Position numbers and translations under genes: made by a program. The notes under the pieces are model-generated. The model had not been told where the DNA came from, ran no database searches, and saw only the letters and a list, made by a program, of their open reading frames with translations. Below are positions 33,251 to 41,880 of a stretch of 58,903 bases of DNA, in pieces. Source of the stretch: Chloroflexota bacterium (GTDB lineage: Bacteria; Chloroflexota; Dehalococcoidia; Dehalococcoidales; UBA2162); contig JACPPV010000001.1 of the NCBI GenBank assembly GCA_016190825.1, positions 1 through 58,903 of the forward strand. The letters run 5' to 3'. Numbering within the stretch: the first letter of the stretch is position 1; each line of letters begins with the position of its first letter.

Positions 33251-33778
33251 CTAGCCGCCGTCCAGGGAAGGGTGTTCCTTTTTCACAAACCAGGCGGCCG
33301 GATTGCCAAGGTATTCCTGGTAATCCAGGAGAGCCAGATGGTGCTCCCGCTCTTCAGCGGCCAGCGCTTCGTAGAAGTCCCTTTCACCATCGTATCTGGC
33401 TGACTTGCCCTGGTTTTTATAGTAATCATAGGACGTGACTTCCATGTCTATGGCGCTCTTGATGGCTTCAAGCTCGGTAATGGCGCCTCTAGCAGTAGAG
33501 GGTATCTGCTGGAGGGCCTCGACGAATATAGTCTTCAGTCCCACGTTCGGAGATTGAAGGCTGACTTTTGGCCATGCCTTTTTTAACCTGAGCGCGTCAT
33601 AGATTTCTTCGAATCTTTGGCGGTGGATATCCTCGGCAGCAGCAAGCGTGGCAAGCAATCTTTTGCCGAATTCGTTCCGGCTTTCACGGCTGCTTTTCAG
33701 GTAGTATTCCTTGCCATCGATCTCCATCTGGATGGCATATTGCAGGGCTGCCATGATTTGGTCTTGCTCGGTTACCAC
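33251..33778 (-). CDS. Rubrerythrin-like ferritin-fold protein
   Basis: 175 residues, GTG start with AAGGAG six bases before. Two ExxY/ExxH-type helix pairs supply a diiron site: EIDGKEYYLKSS and AAEDIHRQRFEEI in the first half, EVTSYDYYKN and AAEEREHHLAL in the second. It lacks the rubredoxin tail of classical rubrerythrin. Likely peroxide detoxification. It is the first gene of the Hrb/FprA operon; a minus-strand -10 (TATACT, 33844-33849) lies upstream. Confidence 0.87.
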   Translation of the reverse strand: MVTEQDQIMAALQYAIQMEIDGKEYYLKSSRESRNEFGKRLLATLAAAEDIHRQRFEEIYDALRLKKAWPKVSLQSPNVGLKTIFVEALQQIPSTARGAITELEAIKSAIDMEVTSYDYYKNQGKSARYDGERDFYEALAAEEREHHLALLDYQEYLGNPAAWFVKKEHPSLDGG

Positions 33779-33843
33779 AGTTTTCTCCTTGGTAAGAAGT
33801 CGGGTGCAGCGAAAAGCCCGGCAAAAAGGGTGTATTAACGAAT

Positions 33844-33849
33844 AGTATA
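33844..33849 (-). promoter_or_regulatory. -10 box (TATACT) of the oxidative-defence operon
   Basis: TATACT on the minus strand 66 bases before the rubrerythrin start; the -35 (TGTCTA region) is poor. Confidence 0.4.
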
Positions 33850-33979
33850 GCAGATTTTCTGTGGGTAGACAGGCGTTAGATGGCTATTTGATAGAAAAAT
33901 GATAGAAGAAAGAAGGTGATAGTGCTTGCGGAGAGGCGGGGTATGACGCGATGCGGCTCATCTTGCCGGCAGCACCGGC

Positions 33980-34789
33980 CTAATGCCGCTCGATCTTCTT
34001 GATCTGGTAGCGCAGCTTGCCGGACGGGGCGGTGACCTCCACAATTTCTCCTTCTTCGTGGCCTATTATGGCCTTGCCGATGGGTGAGGCGCTGGAAATC
34101 TTGCCCCGCGCCGCGTCAACCTCCCGCGGGTTGACCAGCACGTAACACCTGTCTTGGCCGTCCGGAAGGTTGCAGAGGATGATGCTATCACCGATGCTGA
34201 TGCATACGGCCGATCTTTTCTGCTTTTCAAGGACTACCGCCGATTTCAGCATTCTTTCCAGTTCAATGATACGTCCTTCAATGTGGCTCTTCTGCTCCCG
34301 GGCTGCCTGGAGCGGCACGTTTTCGCGGAAATCCTTGTCAGCCGCAGCACTCCTGATCTCCTCGATGACGTTCAGGCGTTTGTCCTTCAGCTCCTCCAGT
34401 TCCGCTTCGAGACCAGTCAATCCCTCCCGTGTCAGTATCGTCGCGTCTGGTCGCACTGACAGTACTGGTGCTTCCTTCTTCAGATTGGTTTTCTTTACTT
34501 TCAGATGGACCGCCAGGTTGGTCTTGCTCCAGCCCTCTTTTTTGGCGTACGCCAGAAAGTCGCGGATCCGCTCGAGCTTTCCTCCATGGTCGGAGTCTGA
34601 ACGGGATAGCTGCTCGGCGAAGTTCGCCACTTCGGACCCGGTCAGTCCGGCCAGGGCATGCCCGGGCCCGAACCACCGTACGAATTTGTTGACATCCTGC
34701 TGGCTGGCGCCTTTCATTTCCGGCGGCAAAGTTGCCAGAAAGTGGTTAGCCGCCTCTCCCAGGGTTAGATTCCGAATATCACCACTCAT
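33980..34789 (-). CDS. greA: Transcription elongation factor GreA with extra N-terminal helical domain
   Basis: 269 residues, about 110 longer than usual GreA. Residues 115-269 are complete GreA: the coiled coil (LTGLEAELEELKDKRLNVI, with acidic tip residues AADKDFREN) and the FKBP-like C-terminal domain (SPIGKAIIGHEEGEIVEV). It rescues backtracked RNA polymerase. Residues 1-110 form a helical domain resembling the core-binding (SAM-like) domain of phage integrases (QDVNKFVRWFG, GKLERIRDFLAYAKKEGW). It follows the reductase gene by six bases, as last gene of the thiC operon. Confidence 0.87.
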   Translation of the reverse strand: MSGDIRNLTLGEAANHFLATLPPEMKGASQQDVNKFVRWFGPGHALAGLTGSEVANFAEQLSRSDSDHGGKLERIRDFLAYAKKEGWSKTNLAVHLKVKKTNLKKEAPVLSVRPDATILTREGLTGLEAELEELKDKRLNVIEEIRSAAADKDFRENVPLQAAREQKSHIEGRIIELERMLKSAVVLEKQKRSAVCISIGDSIILCNLPDGQDRCYVLVNPREVDAARGKISSASPIGKAIIGHEEGEIVEVTAPSGKLRYQIKKIERH

Positions 34790-34795
34790 ATTTAC

Positions 34796-36013
34796 CTACC
34801 TTTGGTCATACTTATCATTAGCTTCAGCCTTTGCTCCTCGCCGGAGAAAAGGAATTTTCATTGACTCTATTGCCATGGAGACAGCCCTGTCCGCGGCAAA
34901 ACGCATGATTGCCGCGCCATGCCAGTCGAAAGACAGGTCTCTTGCTCTCAGCATCGCCTCAGCCATACCGCTTGCCTTGACAATGTCAAAAAGCTGGTCA
35001 AGCTGCTCATCACTAAGACGCTCATAGAACTTCCTTGCCCAGTACCCGATTCGCAGCTCCGCTCCCAGTTTTTTCTGCCACTCCCTTTGATAGCCGGACA
35101 GGTTCCTGGCTGACAGGTCATCGCTTTCCAATGCCATGTGCAGGTGTTTCGCAGCGATATCGGCGCACAGCAGACCATAGTATACTCCTCCGCCGGTAGT
35201 GGGTTTTATTTGCCCGGCAGCGCCGCCAACAACCAACGTCCGCTCGCCACAGGTCTTTTCGAGGGGCTGTAAGGCAATTCTACCATGTCTGGCCTCGACC
35301 TTCCCGGACTTAATCCTCCCTTCCGCCAGGAGACGGTCTATGAATTTCTTCAGGTACGTTCCCGCGCTGTGCCGGCACAAAAGCCCCGCCAGAGCCCTTC
35401 CCGGAGATATCGGCACCAGCCAGGCAAAAAAGCCGGGCGCTGTCCCAACTCCCATGTAAACCTCTATTTCGTCAACCCCATTTGTCTCGACTTCCGCCTG
35501 GGCTCCGGACACGACATCCCCCGGTTTGCCCAGCCCCAGCGTTTCAGGTAGCTTCGAAGCAGAGCCGGAAGCGATGACGACAGCACGCGCCAGGACAGCC
35601 TGCCTGTCCTCCCCGTTGCCATCAAACTGCAGGTTGGCACAATCGTCTTCTATCCGGATTTCCGTTACCCGGCTGTTCAGACGGTATTCCGCCCCCTGTT
35701 CTTGCGCCCGGCGGGCCAAGATGACGTTCAGGGCGGCGCGGTCAATGACCGCAACCTGCGGCTCCGGTCGCTGCAAACCTAGCGCTTTGCCGGACGGCGA
35801 GAACAATCTGGCGCTGTTCGCCCGGCGGTATACCATTTCATCGCCTGCATCCAGGAGGTTGACACACTCCTGGCCGATAATCCCGGTGCAGCAGACCGGT
35901 TCGCCGACCTCAGTTTTTCTGTCCACTACGACCACCCTGTGGCCCCTGAGAGCGAGCAGGTAGGCTACGCGGCTCCCCACCGGGCCAGCCCCGATTATGG
36001 CTACATCATGCAA
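34796..36013 (-). CDS. Geranylgeranyl reductase family FAD oxidoreductase
   Basis: 405 residues. An N-terminal FAD-binding Rossmann motif (AIIGAGPVGSRVAYLLALRG), the family segment VGEPVCCTGIIGQE with the conserved cysteine region, and the second FAD motif (LVVGGAAGQIKPTTGGG) show a member of the geranylgeranyl reductase group, which saturates isoprenoid chains of lipids, quinones or chlorophyll. Dehalococcoidia-type bacteria often carry such genes; the substrate here is unknown. It lies 64 bases downstream of the cinA-like gene and 6 before greA. Confidence 0.88.
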   Translation of the reverse strand: MHDVAIIGAGPVGSRVAYLLALRGHRVVVVDRKTEVGEPVCCTGIIGQECVNLLDAGDEMVYRRANSARLFSPSGKALGLQRPEPQVAVIDRAALNVILARRAQEQGAEYRLNSRVTEIRIEDDCANLQFDGNGEDRQAVLARAVVIASGSASKLPETLGLGKPGDVVSGAQAEVETNGVDEIEVYMGVGTAPGFFAWLVPISPGRALAGLLCRHSAGTYLKKFIDRLLAEGRIKSGKVEARHGRIALQPLEKTCGERTLVVGGAAGQIKPTTGGGVYYGLLCADIAAKHLHMALESDDLSARNLSGYQREWQKKLGAELRIGYWARKFYERLSDEQLDQLFDIVKASGMAEAMLRARDLSFDWHGAAIMRFAADRAVSMAIESMKIPFLRRGAKAEANDKYDQR

Positions 36014-36077
36014 CCTGGAAGTCCCTTTCCTGGCTCAATTGACTGTGGCATCTCAGCAGTGACCTTGTCATATAGAT

Positions 36078-37337
36078 TCAGTCCTCTATCAAGAGCGATT
36101 TTCTCAGCTCGAGGAGCGTCGTGTTTGCTACGTTCCGCCGGTTGCGGGCGTGGGCGGTTAGAACACGCGACTTTTCACCAGCTATACCAATGCAAACTAT
36201 GCCGGTTTGTCCCGATTCCGGTGGCGCTATTGCTGTCACACTGACACCGATATCGGCCTTAAAGAGTGCCCGGACGCCCTCAGCCATGGTGCGGGCGACC
36301 TCAGGGCTGGCAGCCCCGTGGCGCGCCACGATTCCGCCATCAATTCCCAATGCCATCCTGGCTGCGTCACCGGTCGCGGTCGTTCCTCCCCGGAAAAAGG
36401 TGTGGCTTTCGGGGGCTTCAGCCAGGGTCGCTGTCAGAAGGCCGCTGGTGTAATTTTCCATTACCGCCAGGCTGAGCCCCCGCTGCCTCAGCAGGCGTCC
36501 GACGACTCCTTCGAGCGTATCTGTGTCCGTACCCCAGATATATTTGTCCAGCGCTCCCCTGATGTGTTTTTCCCCTTCGGCAATCATCGTCTCGGCCAAC
36601 TCTTTCTTTTCAGACCTGGCAATGAAACGCAGGTGAATGCCATCCGATTTGGCATAGATGCCGAGGTAGGGATTGCTCACCGAGAATAGCGGAGCGACCA
36701 TCTCGCCGACAATCGCTTCAGGTAGACCGCCGACTTTGAATGTCTTCGTGAGAATAACTGCGGAAGACCTTAAGCGCAGTCCGGGTTCAACCGCGTTCAG
36801 CCACATCGGCTCCAGCTCGCGGGGAGGACCGGGCAAAGCGATGATAATGCGGCCGTCTTTCTCGATCCACCACCCGGGGGCGGTGCCTCCAGTATTCCGC
36901 AGAGGACGGGCTGAAGGAATCAGGCGGGCTTGTTTCAGATTACTGGGCGGCATCTGGCTTCCCGTTCCCGCCCGGGCGAACCATTCTCTCAGGTCTTGCT
37001 CCAGGGATGGGTCAAGGGTCAATTCCTCGCCCATCATCGCGGCGATAGCCTCGCGGGTCAGGTCATCGGCGGTTGGTCCGAGTCCGCCAGTAGTCAGGAT
37101 CAGGTCTGAACGTCCCCATGCTGTACTTAGTGCGGCGGTCAAATCGGGCAGGTCATCGCCTACCGTGGAAATACGGTGGAGGTCGATGCCGAGAAGACGC
37201 AGACGTCCCGCCAGGTAGGCGGAATCGGTATCAATGATTTCTCCCTGAAGGATCTCAGTACCCACGGAAATAATTTCGGCTCTCACCGGTTTTCCCGTCT
37301 GTATTGAGGGCGCTAAGGGGGATGGTTTTTGAAGCAT
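36078..37337 (-). CDS. cinA: CinA-like protein with degenerate deamidase domain
   Basis: 419 residues. Residues 20-180 are the MoaB/MogA-like domain with AEIISVGTEILQGEIIDTD and LTTGGLGPTADD. A middle domain follows, then residues 265-419 are the PncC (NMN amidohydrolase) domain. The catalytic Ser motif, normally ESCTGG, reads MENYTSG, and the nearby conserved Tyr/Lys region reads GTTATGDAARMALG. The deamidase activity is therefore probably lost, while the nucleotide-pyrophosphatase-type N-domain looks intact. The start lies six bases after the thiC stop, in the same operon. Confidence 0.88.
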   Translation of the reverse strand: MLQKPSPLAPSIQTGKPVRAEIISVGTEILQGEIIDTDSAYLAGRLRLLGIDLHRISTVGDDLPDLTAALSTAWGRSDLILTTGGLGPTADDLTREAIAAMMGEELTLDPSLEQDLREWFARAGTGSQMPPSNLKQARLIPSARPLRNTGGTAPGWWIEKDGRIIIALPGPPRELEPMWLNAVEPGLRLRSSAVILTKTFKVGGLPEAIVGEMVAPLFSVSNPYLGIYAKSDGIHLRFIARSEKKELAETMIAEGEKHIRGALDKYIWGTDTDTLEGVVGRLLRQRGLSLAVMENYTSGLLTATLAEAPESHTFFRGGTTATGDAARMALGIDGGIVARHGAASPEVARTMAEGVRALFKADIGVSVTAIAPPESGQTGIVCIGIAGEKSRVLTAHARNRRNVANTTLLELRKSLLIED

Positions 37338-37343
37338 ACCGGT

Positions 37344-38639
37344 CTAGCACCTGGGAGCGGTCATGCCCAGGAATTTCTCCACGAATTCCATGGCGCAGAA
37401 TTGCCCGCACATGCTGCAGGCTGCACCGGCTGCCGCGTGTTTACGGTGGACTAACCGCGATCTCGCTGGGTCGATGGATAGTCTGGTTTGCTCCTCCCAG
37501 TCGAGGTTCTTGCGGGCTACGGACATATTCCGGTCCCTCCCGGTGGCTCCTTTTATATCTTTGGCAATATCAGCCGCATGGGCCGCAATCCGCGAGGCGA
37601 TTACGCCCTGTCTCACGTCCTCAGCATCAGGCAGTCCGAGGTGTTCCGCCGGCGTCACGTAACAAAGGAAGTCCGCTCCGGCGGCGGCAGCAACCGCCCC
37701 GCCGATTGCCCCGGTAATGTGGTCATAGCCAGCGCCGATGTCTGTAACCAGCGGGCCAAGGACGTAGAACGGCGCACCCCGGCAGATTGTTTTCTCCAGC
37801 TTGACGTTGGCCTCAATCTGGTTAAGCGGGACGTGACCGGGTCCCTCAACCATTACCTGTACTCCGGCTTCACGTGCGCGCTCAACCAGCTCGCCCAGGG
37901 TTAAAAGTTCATCAATTTGCGCCCGGTCGGTGGCATCTGCCAGGCTGCCGGGGCGAAGCCCGTCTCCCAGGCTCAACGTAATATCGAATTCTTTTGACAG
38001 CGTTAGCAGCCGATCATACTGCTCGTAAAGGGGGTTTTCGCGCTCATTGTGGAGCATCCAGCCAATGAGGAAAGCCCCGCCCCGGGACACCACGTCGGTC
38101 ACTCTGCCCTGCCGTTTGAGACGGGCAACGGCCGACTGTGTTATGCCGCAGTGGACGGTCATGAAATCAACACCGTCTTTCGCCTGTTCCTCAATGATGG
38201 CGAATAAATCATCGGCGGTCATTTTGACTATTGCACCGTGCCTGTCGATGGCGTCCAGAGCTGCCTGGTAAATGGGAACGGTGCCGATGGGAACGGAGGT
38301 TGCTGCCATGATTGCCCGCCTGACCGCAACGATGTCATTGCCGGTGCTGAGGTCCATGACGGTGTCAGCACCATACTCCACGGCCACTTTTAGCTTTGCT
38401 ATCTCAGTATCAATGCTGCCGTAATCAGAGGAGGTGCCGATGTTAGCGTTAACCTTGGTCATCAAACCCTGGCCGATGCCGCAAGGGAAGAGATTGACGC
38501 GAAGCGGGTTCGCCGGAATGACTATCGTGCCGTCAGCCACTCCCTGCCGGATAAAATCGGCTTCCAGGCGCTCTTTTTCTGCTACCGTCGCCATTTGCGG
38601 AGAGATAATGCCTTGTCCGGCCAGTTCCAGTTGAGTCAT
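37344..38639 (-). CDS. thiC: Phosphomethylpyrimidine synthase ThiC
   Basis: 431 residues, the radical-SAM enzyme that converts AIR to hydroxymethylpyrimidine phosphate for thiamine. Family signatures include [33 protein letters not shown] and the C-terminal cluster motif CSMCGQFC that holds the 4Fe-4S cluster. The short form lacking the long N-terminal domain is usual in anaerobes and archaea. No TPP riboswitch is recognisable in the leader 38640-38732; a promoter is at 38709-38738. It heads a minus-strand operon with cinA, the reductase and greA. Confidence 0.96.
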   Translation of the reverse strand: MTQLELAGQGIISPQMATVAEKERLEADFIRQGVADGTIVIPANPLRVNLFPCGIGQGLMTKVNANIGTSSDYGSIDTEIAKLKVAVEYGADTVMDLSTGNDIVAVRRAIMAATSVPIGTVPIYQAALDAIDRHGAIVKMTADDLFAIIEEQAKDGVDFMTVHCGITQSAVARLKRQGRVTDVVSRGGAFLIGWMLHNERENPLYEQYDRLLTLSKEFDITLSLGDGLRPGSLADATDRAQIDELLTLGELVERAREAGVQVMVEGPGHVPLNQIEANVKLEKTICRGAPFYVLGPLVTDIGAGYDHITGAIGGAVAAAAGADFLCYVTPAEHLGLPDAEDVRQGVIASRIAAHAADIAKDIKGATGRDRNMSVARKNLDWEEQTRLSIDPARSRLVHRKHAAAGAACSMCGQFCAMEFVEKFLGMTAPRC

Positions 38640-38708
38640 GCAGCCCCTTGTAAGAAAATACGCGGACTACCCCGACGAAGGCGGGGAATACACACCGATG
38701 TTATGGTA

Positions 38709-38738
38709 ATAGTATCACAGCGAAGTCTGGTGATGCAA
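38709..38738 (-). promoter_or_regulatory. Promoter of the thiC operon (TTGCAT-N18-TACTAT)
   Basis: On the minus strand: -35 TTGCAT (38738-38733), -10 TACTAT (38714-38709), spacer 18, about 70 bases before thiC. Confidence 0.5.
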
Positions 38739-38771
38739 TTCGGAAAAATCCAAAAAATGAGATTGTTTACA

Positions 38772-38866
38772 AACTCCGTTCGCCCTGATCTTGTCAAAGG
38801 GCCGTTCGTGGTTTCCTTCGGCTTCGCTCAGGACAGGCTCAGGGGTCACCACGAACGGTTCGGATA
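38772..38866. repeat. Dispersed repeat, second family
   Basis: About 95 bases including CCGTTCGTGGTTTCCTTCGG, GCTCAGGACAGGCTCAGG and CACGAACGG; the ends are inverted repeats of each other (CCGTTCGTG/CACGAACGG). It matches the element near 30260. Confidence 0.65.
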
Positions 38867-38960
38867 GCTTGTCAAACGCCCTCAAAAATCCCGAAAGTCA
38901 CCCCTGTGCCTCTTGTTGGCATTCTTACCCTTGCCACTTGTTACTTGCTATACTGGTGGA

Positions 38961-39677
38961 ATGGAGTTGCTCATTGCCGGCGCGAGGAAACTGGGGTACG
39001 AGCTCAGCCAGCGGCAGCTTGAACAGTTCTCCGTCTACTACCGGGAACTGGTGGATTGGAACCGGCGGTTCAATCTGACGGCGATAACGGACTATGAGGG
39101 AGTGCAAATCAGGCATTTCCTTGATTCCCTGACCGTGACCCTGGTGCTTGGACCGCTAACAGGAACGAGTTTTTGGGCGATTGATGTGGGGACGGGAGCG
39201 GGGTTCCCGGGCGTTCCGCTCAAAATTATCCTTCCAGGCATCCGTCTGACGTTGCTTGAGGCAACCGCCAAGAAGGCGGATTTCCTCCGGCATGTCACAG
39301 GGATGCTGGGAATTCATGATGTTCAAATCATCACCGGACGGGCTGAAGAGGTCGCGCACCTCAGTGAATACCGGGAAAAATTTCATGTTGTGCTTTCCAG
39401 GGCGGTGGCGCCGTTGCCGGTCCTGGTTGAGCTCACCTTACCATTTTGCGCCATCGGCGGCTGTTTCATAGCCCAGAAAAGCGGAAACGTTGATCAGGAA
39501 TCTGAGCACGTCTCCGGTGCTATCCGTATCTTGGGCGGCAGCCTCCGAGAGGTAAAGAGAATAGAACTGGAAGAACTGGGCAAAGACCGGTACCTTTTCA
39601 TAATTGACAAGATACTGCCCACCCCTCCTCGCTACCCCCGCCGTCCCGGGATGCCCGCAAAAAGGCCGATTACGTAG
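38961..39677 (+). CDS. rsmG: 16S rRNA m7G527 methyltransferase RsmG
   Basis: 238 residues from ATG 38961; the frame is open to 38913. SAM-binding motif DVGTGAGFPGVPL, RHFLDSLT in the N-terminal part and VLSRAVAPL after the SAM fold are diagnostic of RsmG, which methylates G527 of 16S rRNA. A -10 box TATACT (38949-38954) lies only seven bases before the ATG, so the mRNA may be nearly leaderless, although GGTGGA also sits just before the start. Convergent with the radical SAM gene. Confidence 0.94.
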   Translation: MELLIAGARKLGYELSQRQLEQFSVYYRELVDWNRRFNLTAITDYEGVQIRHFLDSLTVTLVLGPLTGTSFWAIDVGTGAGFPGVPLKIILPGIRLTLLEATAKKADFLRHVTGMLGIHDVQIITGRAEEVAHLSEYREKFHVVLSRAVAPLPVLVELTLPFCAIGGCFIAQKSGNVDQESEHVSGAIRILGGSLREVKRIELEELGKDRYLFIIDKILPTPPRYPRRPGMPAKRPIT

Positions 39678-39706
39678 GAAGAAGACAAGCACGGACTGAA
39701 GCCGGG

Positions 39707-40753
39707 CTATTTGACCTGCCGGAAGTAGGGGCACTGGGGATCGGCGCCAAGGAAATCTTCCGCGCCTTTAGCCCGGGCAAAGGACAGGGCGATCGCCCGG
39801 CAACCACGGCAGACAGCCCAGTAATAGCAGGATTCGCAGCCATCGTGGTATTCAGAGCGGTTGCGAAGCGACCATAGCACCGGTGATTGCCACAGCTCGC
39901 GGAGGGATTTTTGCCTGATATTACCTATGGACAAGTCCATCCGGCGGCATGGCATTACACTGCCATCGGAGGTTATGGTCACGCCGTACATCCCGGCAGC
40001 GCAGCCCCCGATCGGGAAGTCAGTCTGCGGGACTTCTTCCCCCAGTTCGCTCAGGATGAACAGTGGGTCGCTGGAAAAGACCTCCACTTTGTGATCGGCT
40101 CCCAACTTTCGGGCTTCTTTATATAGGTTAGACAGTTCGGTGGGGGTCAGCATTTCGCCCGCCAGCTCTTCTCCTCTCCCGCAGGCCACCAGGCGGGAGA
40201 AGGTAACAGCGCCGGCGCCTATCTCTTCCGCGAGCAAGGTCAAGCCTTCGATCTCGCCGGCGTTTATCCTGGATAATGTGAAATTGATGTTGGTATCAAT
40301 TCCTTCGGAAACAAGGTTCCTGATACCACGCACCGCATGTTCGAAAGAGCCCTGGCCTCTTACGCGGTCATGGACTTCCTGCAAGCCCTCGAGGCTGACC
40401 TGGACGTCACTAACTCCGGACTCTTTAATCCGGTGGGCAATGTCTCCGGTTATCAGCGTTCCATTGCTCATCAAGGATAGAGAAAAGCCGAGCGCGCGGG
40501 CGTGCGCCAGTATATCGAAGATCTCCCGGCGCACCACCGGCTCGCCGCCGGTAAAATGAAGGCTGGGAGAGATCTGTACTTCGTACTCTCTTCCCCAGCC
40601 TTCGACCGTGTCCTTGATATCTCCAATTGCTTGGCAGATTTCCTCAAAGCCCATTTCATCCACTGCCGCTTTCTGATAGCAATGCAGGCATTTGAGGTTG
40701 CATCTCTCTGTCAGGTGCCATTGGACGAAAAAGCTAAACGGAATTCCCAGCAT
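39707..40753 (-). CDS. Radical SAM/SPASM peptide-maturase-like enzyme
   Basis: 348 residues. A radical SAM core with CNLKCLHCYQ (CxxxCxxC cluster, residues 18-25) and the SAM-binding FTGGEPVVR. The C-terminal SPASM domain carries further cysteines for auxiliary clusters: GGCAAGM, VMPCRRMD, and CESCYYWAVCRGC. Enzymes of this build modify ribosomal peptides (crosslinks, decarboxylation) or act as sulfatase maturases; no sulfatase is nearby. A 30-codon gene with a perfect ribosome site lies 48 bases upstream on the same strand, the usual arrangement for a precursor peptide and its maturase. Confidence 0.88.
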   Translation of the reverse strand: MLGIPFSFFVQWHLTERCNLKCLHCYQKAAVDEMGFEEICQAIGDIKDTVEGWGREYEVQISPSLHFTGGEPVVRREIFDILAHARALGFSLSLMSNGTLITGDIAHRIKESGVSDVQVSLEGLQEVHDRVRGQGSFEHAVRGIRNLVSEGIDTNINFTLSRINAGEIEGLTLLAEEIGAGAVTFSRLVACGRGEELAGEMLTPTELSNLYKEARKLGADHKVEVFSSDPLFILSELGEEVPQTDFPIGGCAAGMYGVTITSDGSVMPCRRMDLSIGNIRQKSLRELWQSPVLWSLRNRSEYHDGCESCYYWAVCRGCRAIALSFARAKGAEDFLGADPQCPYFRQVK

Positions 40754-40801
40754 TTATTAATCTCGCTGCCAACTGGCAGTTTACTTTCCCTTTCAGCTCT
40801 T

Positions 40802-40894
40802 TCACTTCAGGCAGTTCCTGGGGATGGCCCTGCTCTTTTCCAGGGCCACCTTGTATTCCTGGAAGAACCGGGCCTCTAAGCCTTTGAAGGTCAT
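40802..40894 (-). CDS. 30-residue peptide, candidate RiPP precursor
   Basis: A very short gene preceded by the ideal ribosome site AAGGAGGTGA, 5 bases before the ATG (40892-40894). The product has a helical, charged leader-like part (KGLEARFFQEYKVALEKS) and a short tail ending in RNCLK with one Cys. The radical SAM/SPASM gene follows 48 bases downstream after a small hairpin (CTGCCAGTTGGCAG on the minus strand), and a -10 TATAAT lies upstream. I recognise no known precursor family. That it is a substrate is inference from context. Confidence 0.62.
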   Translation of the reverse strand: MTFKGLEARFFQEYKVALEKSRAIPRNCLK

Positions 40895-40924
40895 AGCGTC
40901 ACCTCCTTGCCATTTATTGCTTTC

Positions 40925-40930
40925 ATTATA
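40925..40930 (-). promoter_or_regulatory. -10 TATAAT before the peptide/radical SAM genes
   Basis: A perfect -10 box on the minus strand, 31 bases before the peptide gene start. The -35 region (TACTCA, 17-base spacer) is poor. Confidence 0.45.
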
Positions 40931-41093
40931 GGGGGAGCCGTGCTTGATGAGTATCCGTAGATATACGTATTTTTGGTGCCCTAACATCGGAAAAGGTGGT
41001 CTGTTAGCATTTCTTTAGAGAAATAGGTCATATATATGGTATAAGCTGATAATAAATTATCCGTTTTCTTACCGAAATGATAATTAATACGTG

Positions 41094-41122
41094 TTTACAC
41101 TCATTATAATATGTGGTAAAAT
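41094..41122 (+). promoter_or_regulatory. Promoter of the cytochrome/NrfD operon (TTTACA-N17-TAAAAT)
   Basis: -35 TTTACA at 41094-41099, -10 TAAAAT at 41117-41122, spacer 17, in an A/T-rich stretch. It predicts a leader of about 165 bases. Confidence 0.65.
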
Positions 41123-41208
41123 ACTTACAACAGAGGGATGTGATGAGGCAACGGTTTAGCCGGATACCAGTGGAACGGTCCATCTCCTTGCCTATGTGGC
41201 TCTTCAAA

Positions 41209-41245
41209 GGCATTCTCTTCGCTGGTCGTCCGACCAGGGAATGCC
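41209..41245 (+). promoter_or_regulatory. Structured leader element (nested hairpin)
   Basis: GGCATTC (41209-41215) pairs with GAATGCC (41239-41245), enclosing the strong hairpin CTGGTCG-TC-CGACCAG (41222-41237). ATTATTTTT follows nine bases later. It could be an attenuator or a protein-binding leader; it matches no riboswitch class that I recognise. Confidence 0.45.
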
Positions 41246-41292
41246 AGGCGATTATTTTTCAATAGCGGGCTGTTGAAAGGGGGGTGTGGCGT

Positions 41293-41880
41293 ATGAAGGG
41301 AGGGTTGAGTGCTTCGGTTGCAATCGGGCGAATCATCACTATCGTGCTTTTCGGCATCTTGTTCTTAGCAATCGCCGGGGCAACCCTCTTTTTTTTCGGG
41401 CCTACCTCTGTTCTTGCCGAGGAAGCGGAAGAGCCGCTGCAATGTTTGACCTGCCACAGTCAGGTGCTGATAGGACACGATAAGCTTGGGGAGGGCAGCC
41501 AGGCTTGCTGGTCGTGCCATCTCAGCACGCAGATGAAAACCCTGCATCTTGCCAGCGGGCAGGTGAAGTTCCCGCTCTCCGAATCACCGCGATTGTGTGC
41601 CCAGTGCCACCAGAAGCGATATGACGCCTGGCTCAGTGGGACCCATGGTGTTCCAGCCTGGAGAGAGGGTGATCCGGAAGTGCGCGGTTCGGAGAAGGCC
41701 ATCTGTGCCCAATGCCATAATCCGCACCGGCCGCAGGTGGTCCTTACCAGCATAACATTATCGCATCCAGATGCCGTGCCTCAGCCGCCTGAGATCCCAG
41801 TGAACTTACTGCTTGGCGTTGCTGGCAGCTTTGTTCTTATAGTGGCAGTAGTGATATGGAAGGGAGGCGGTAAGCGATGA
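41293..41880 (+). CDS. Membrane-anchored tetrahaem c-type cytochrome
   Basis: 195 residues from ATG 41293 (AAGGGGGG upstream; GTG 41284 is the alternative). An N-terminal signal anchor (about residues 8-37) is followed by four haem-binding motifs (CLTCH, CWSCH, CAQCH, CAQCH) and extra His residues for distal ligation. A second membrane helix near the C-terminus (ending KGGGKR) anchors it, so the haems face outside. It is the first gene of a four-gene operon with an iron-sulfur protein and NrfD, a quinol-linked electron-transfer module. Confidence 0.9.
   Translation: MKGGLSASVAIGRIITIVLFGILFLAIAGATLFFFGPTSVLAEEAEEPLQCLTCHSQVLIGHDKLGEGSQACWSCHLSTQMKTLHLASGQVKFPLSESPRLCAQCHQKRYDAWLSGTHGVPAWREGDPEVRGSEKAICAQCHNPHRPQVVLTSITLSHPDAVPQPPEIPVNLLLGVAGSFVLIVAVVIWKGGGKR

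Noticed and set aside
38640-38740. TPP riboswitch before thiC
   Set aside because: No CUGAGA or CCUGAUCUGG-type core is present; only a small repeat-like hairpin and a promoter.
40802-40987. 61-residue version of the peptide ORF
   Set aside because: The upstream 31 codons lack a ribosome site, whereas the internal ATG has a perfect one and lies after the TATAAT box.
41028-41213. 61-codon minus-strand ORF between the peptide gene and cytochrome operon
   Set aside because: Lies over the A/T-rich promoter of the cytochrome operon, no ribosome site, no protein-like pattern.
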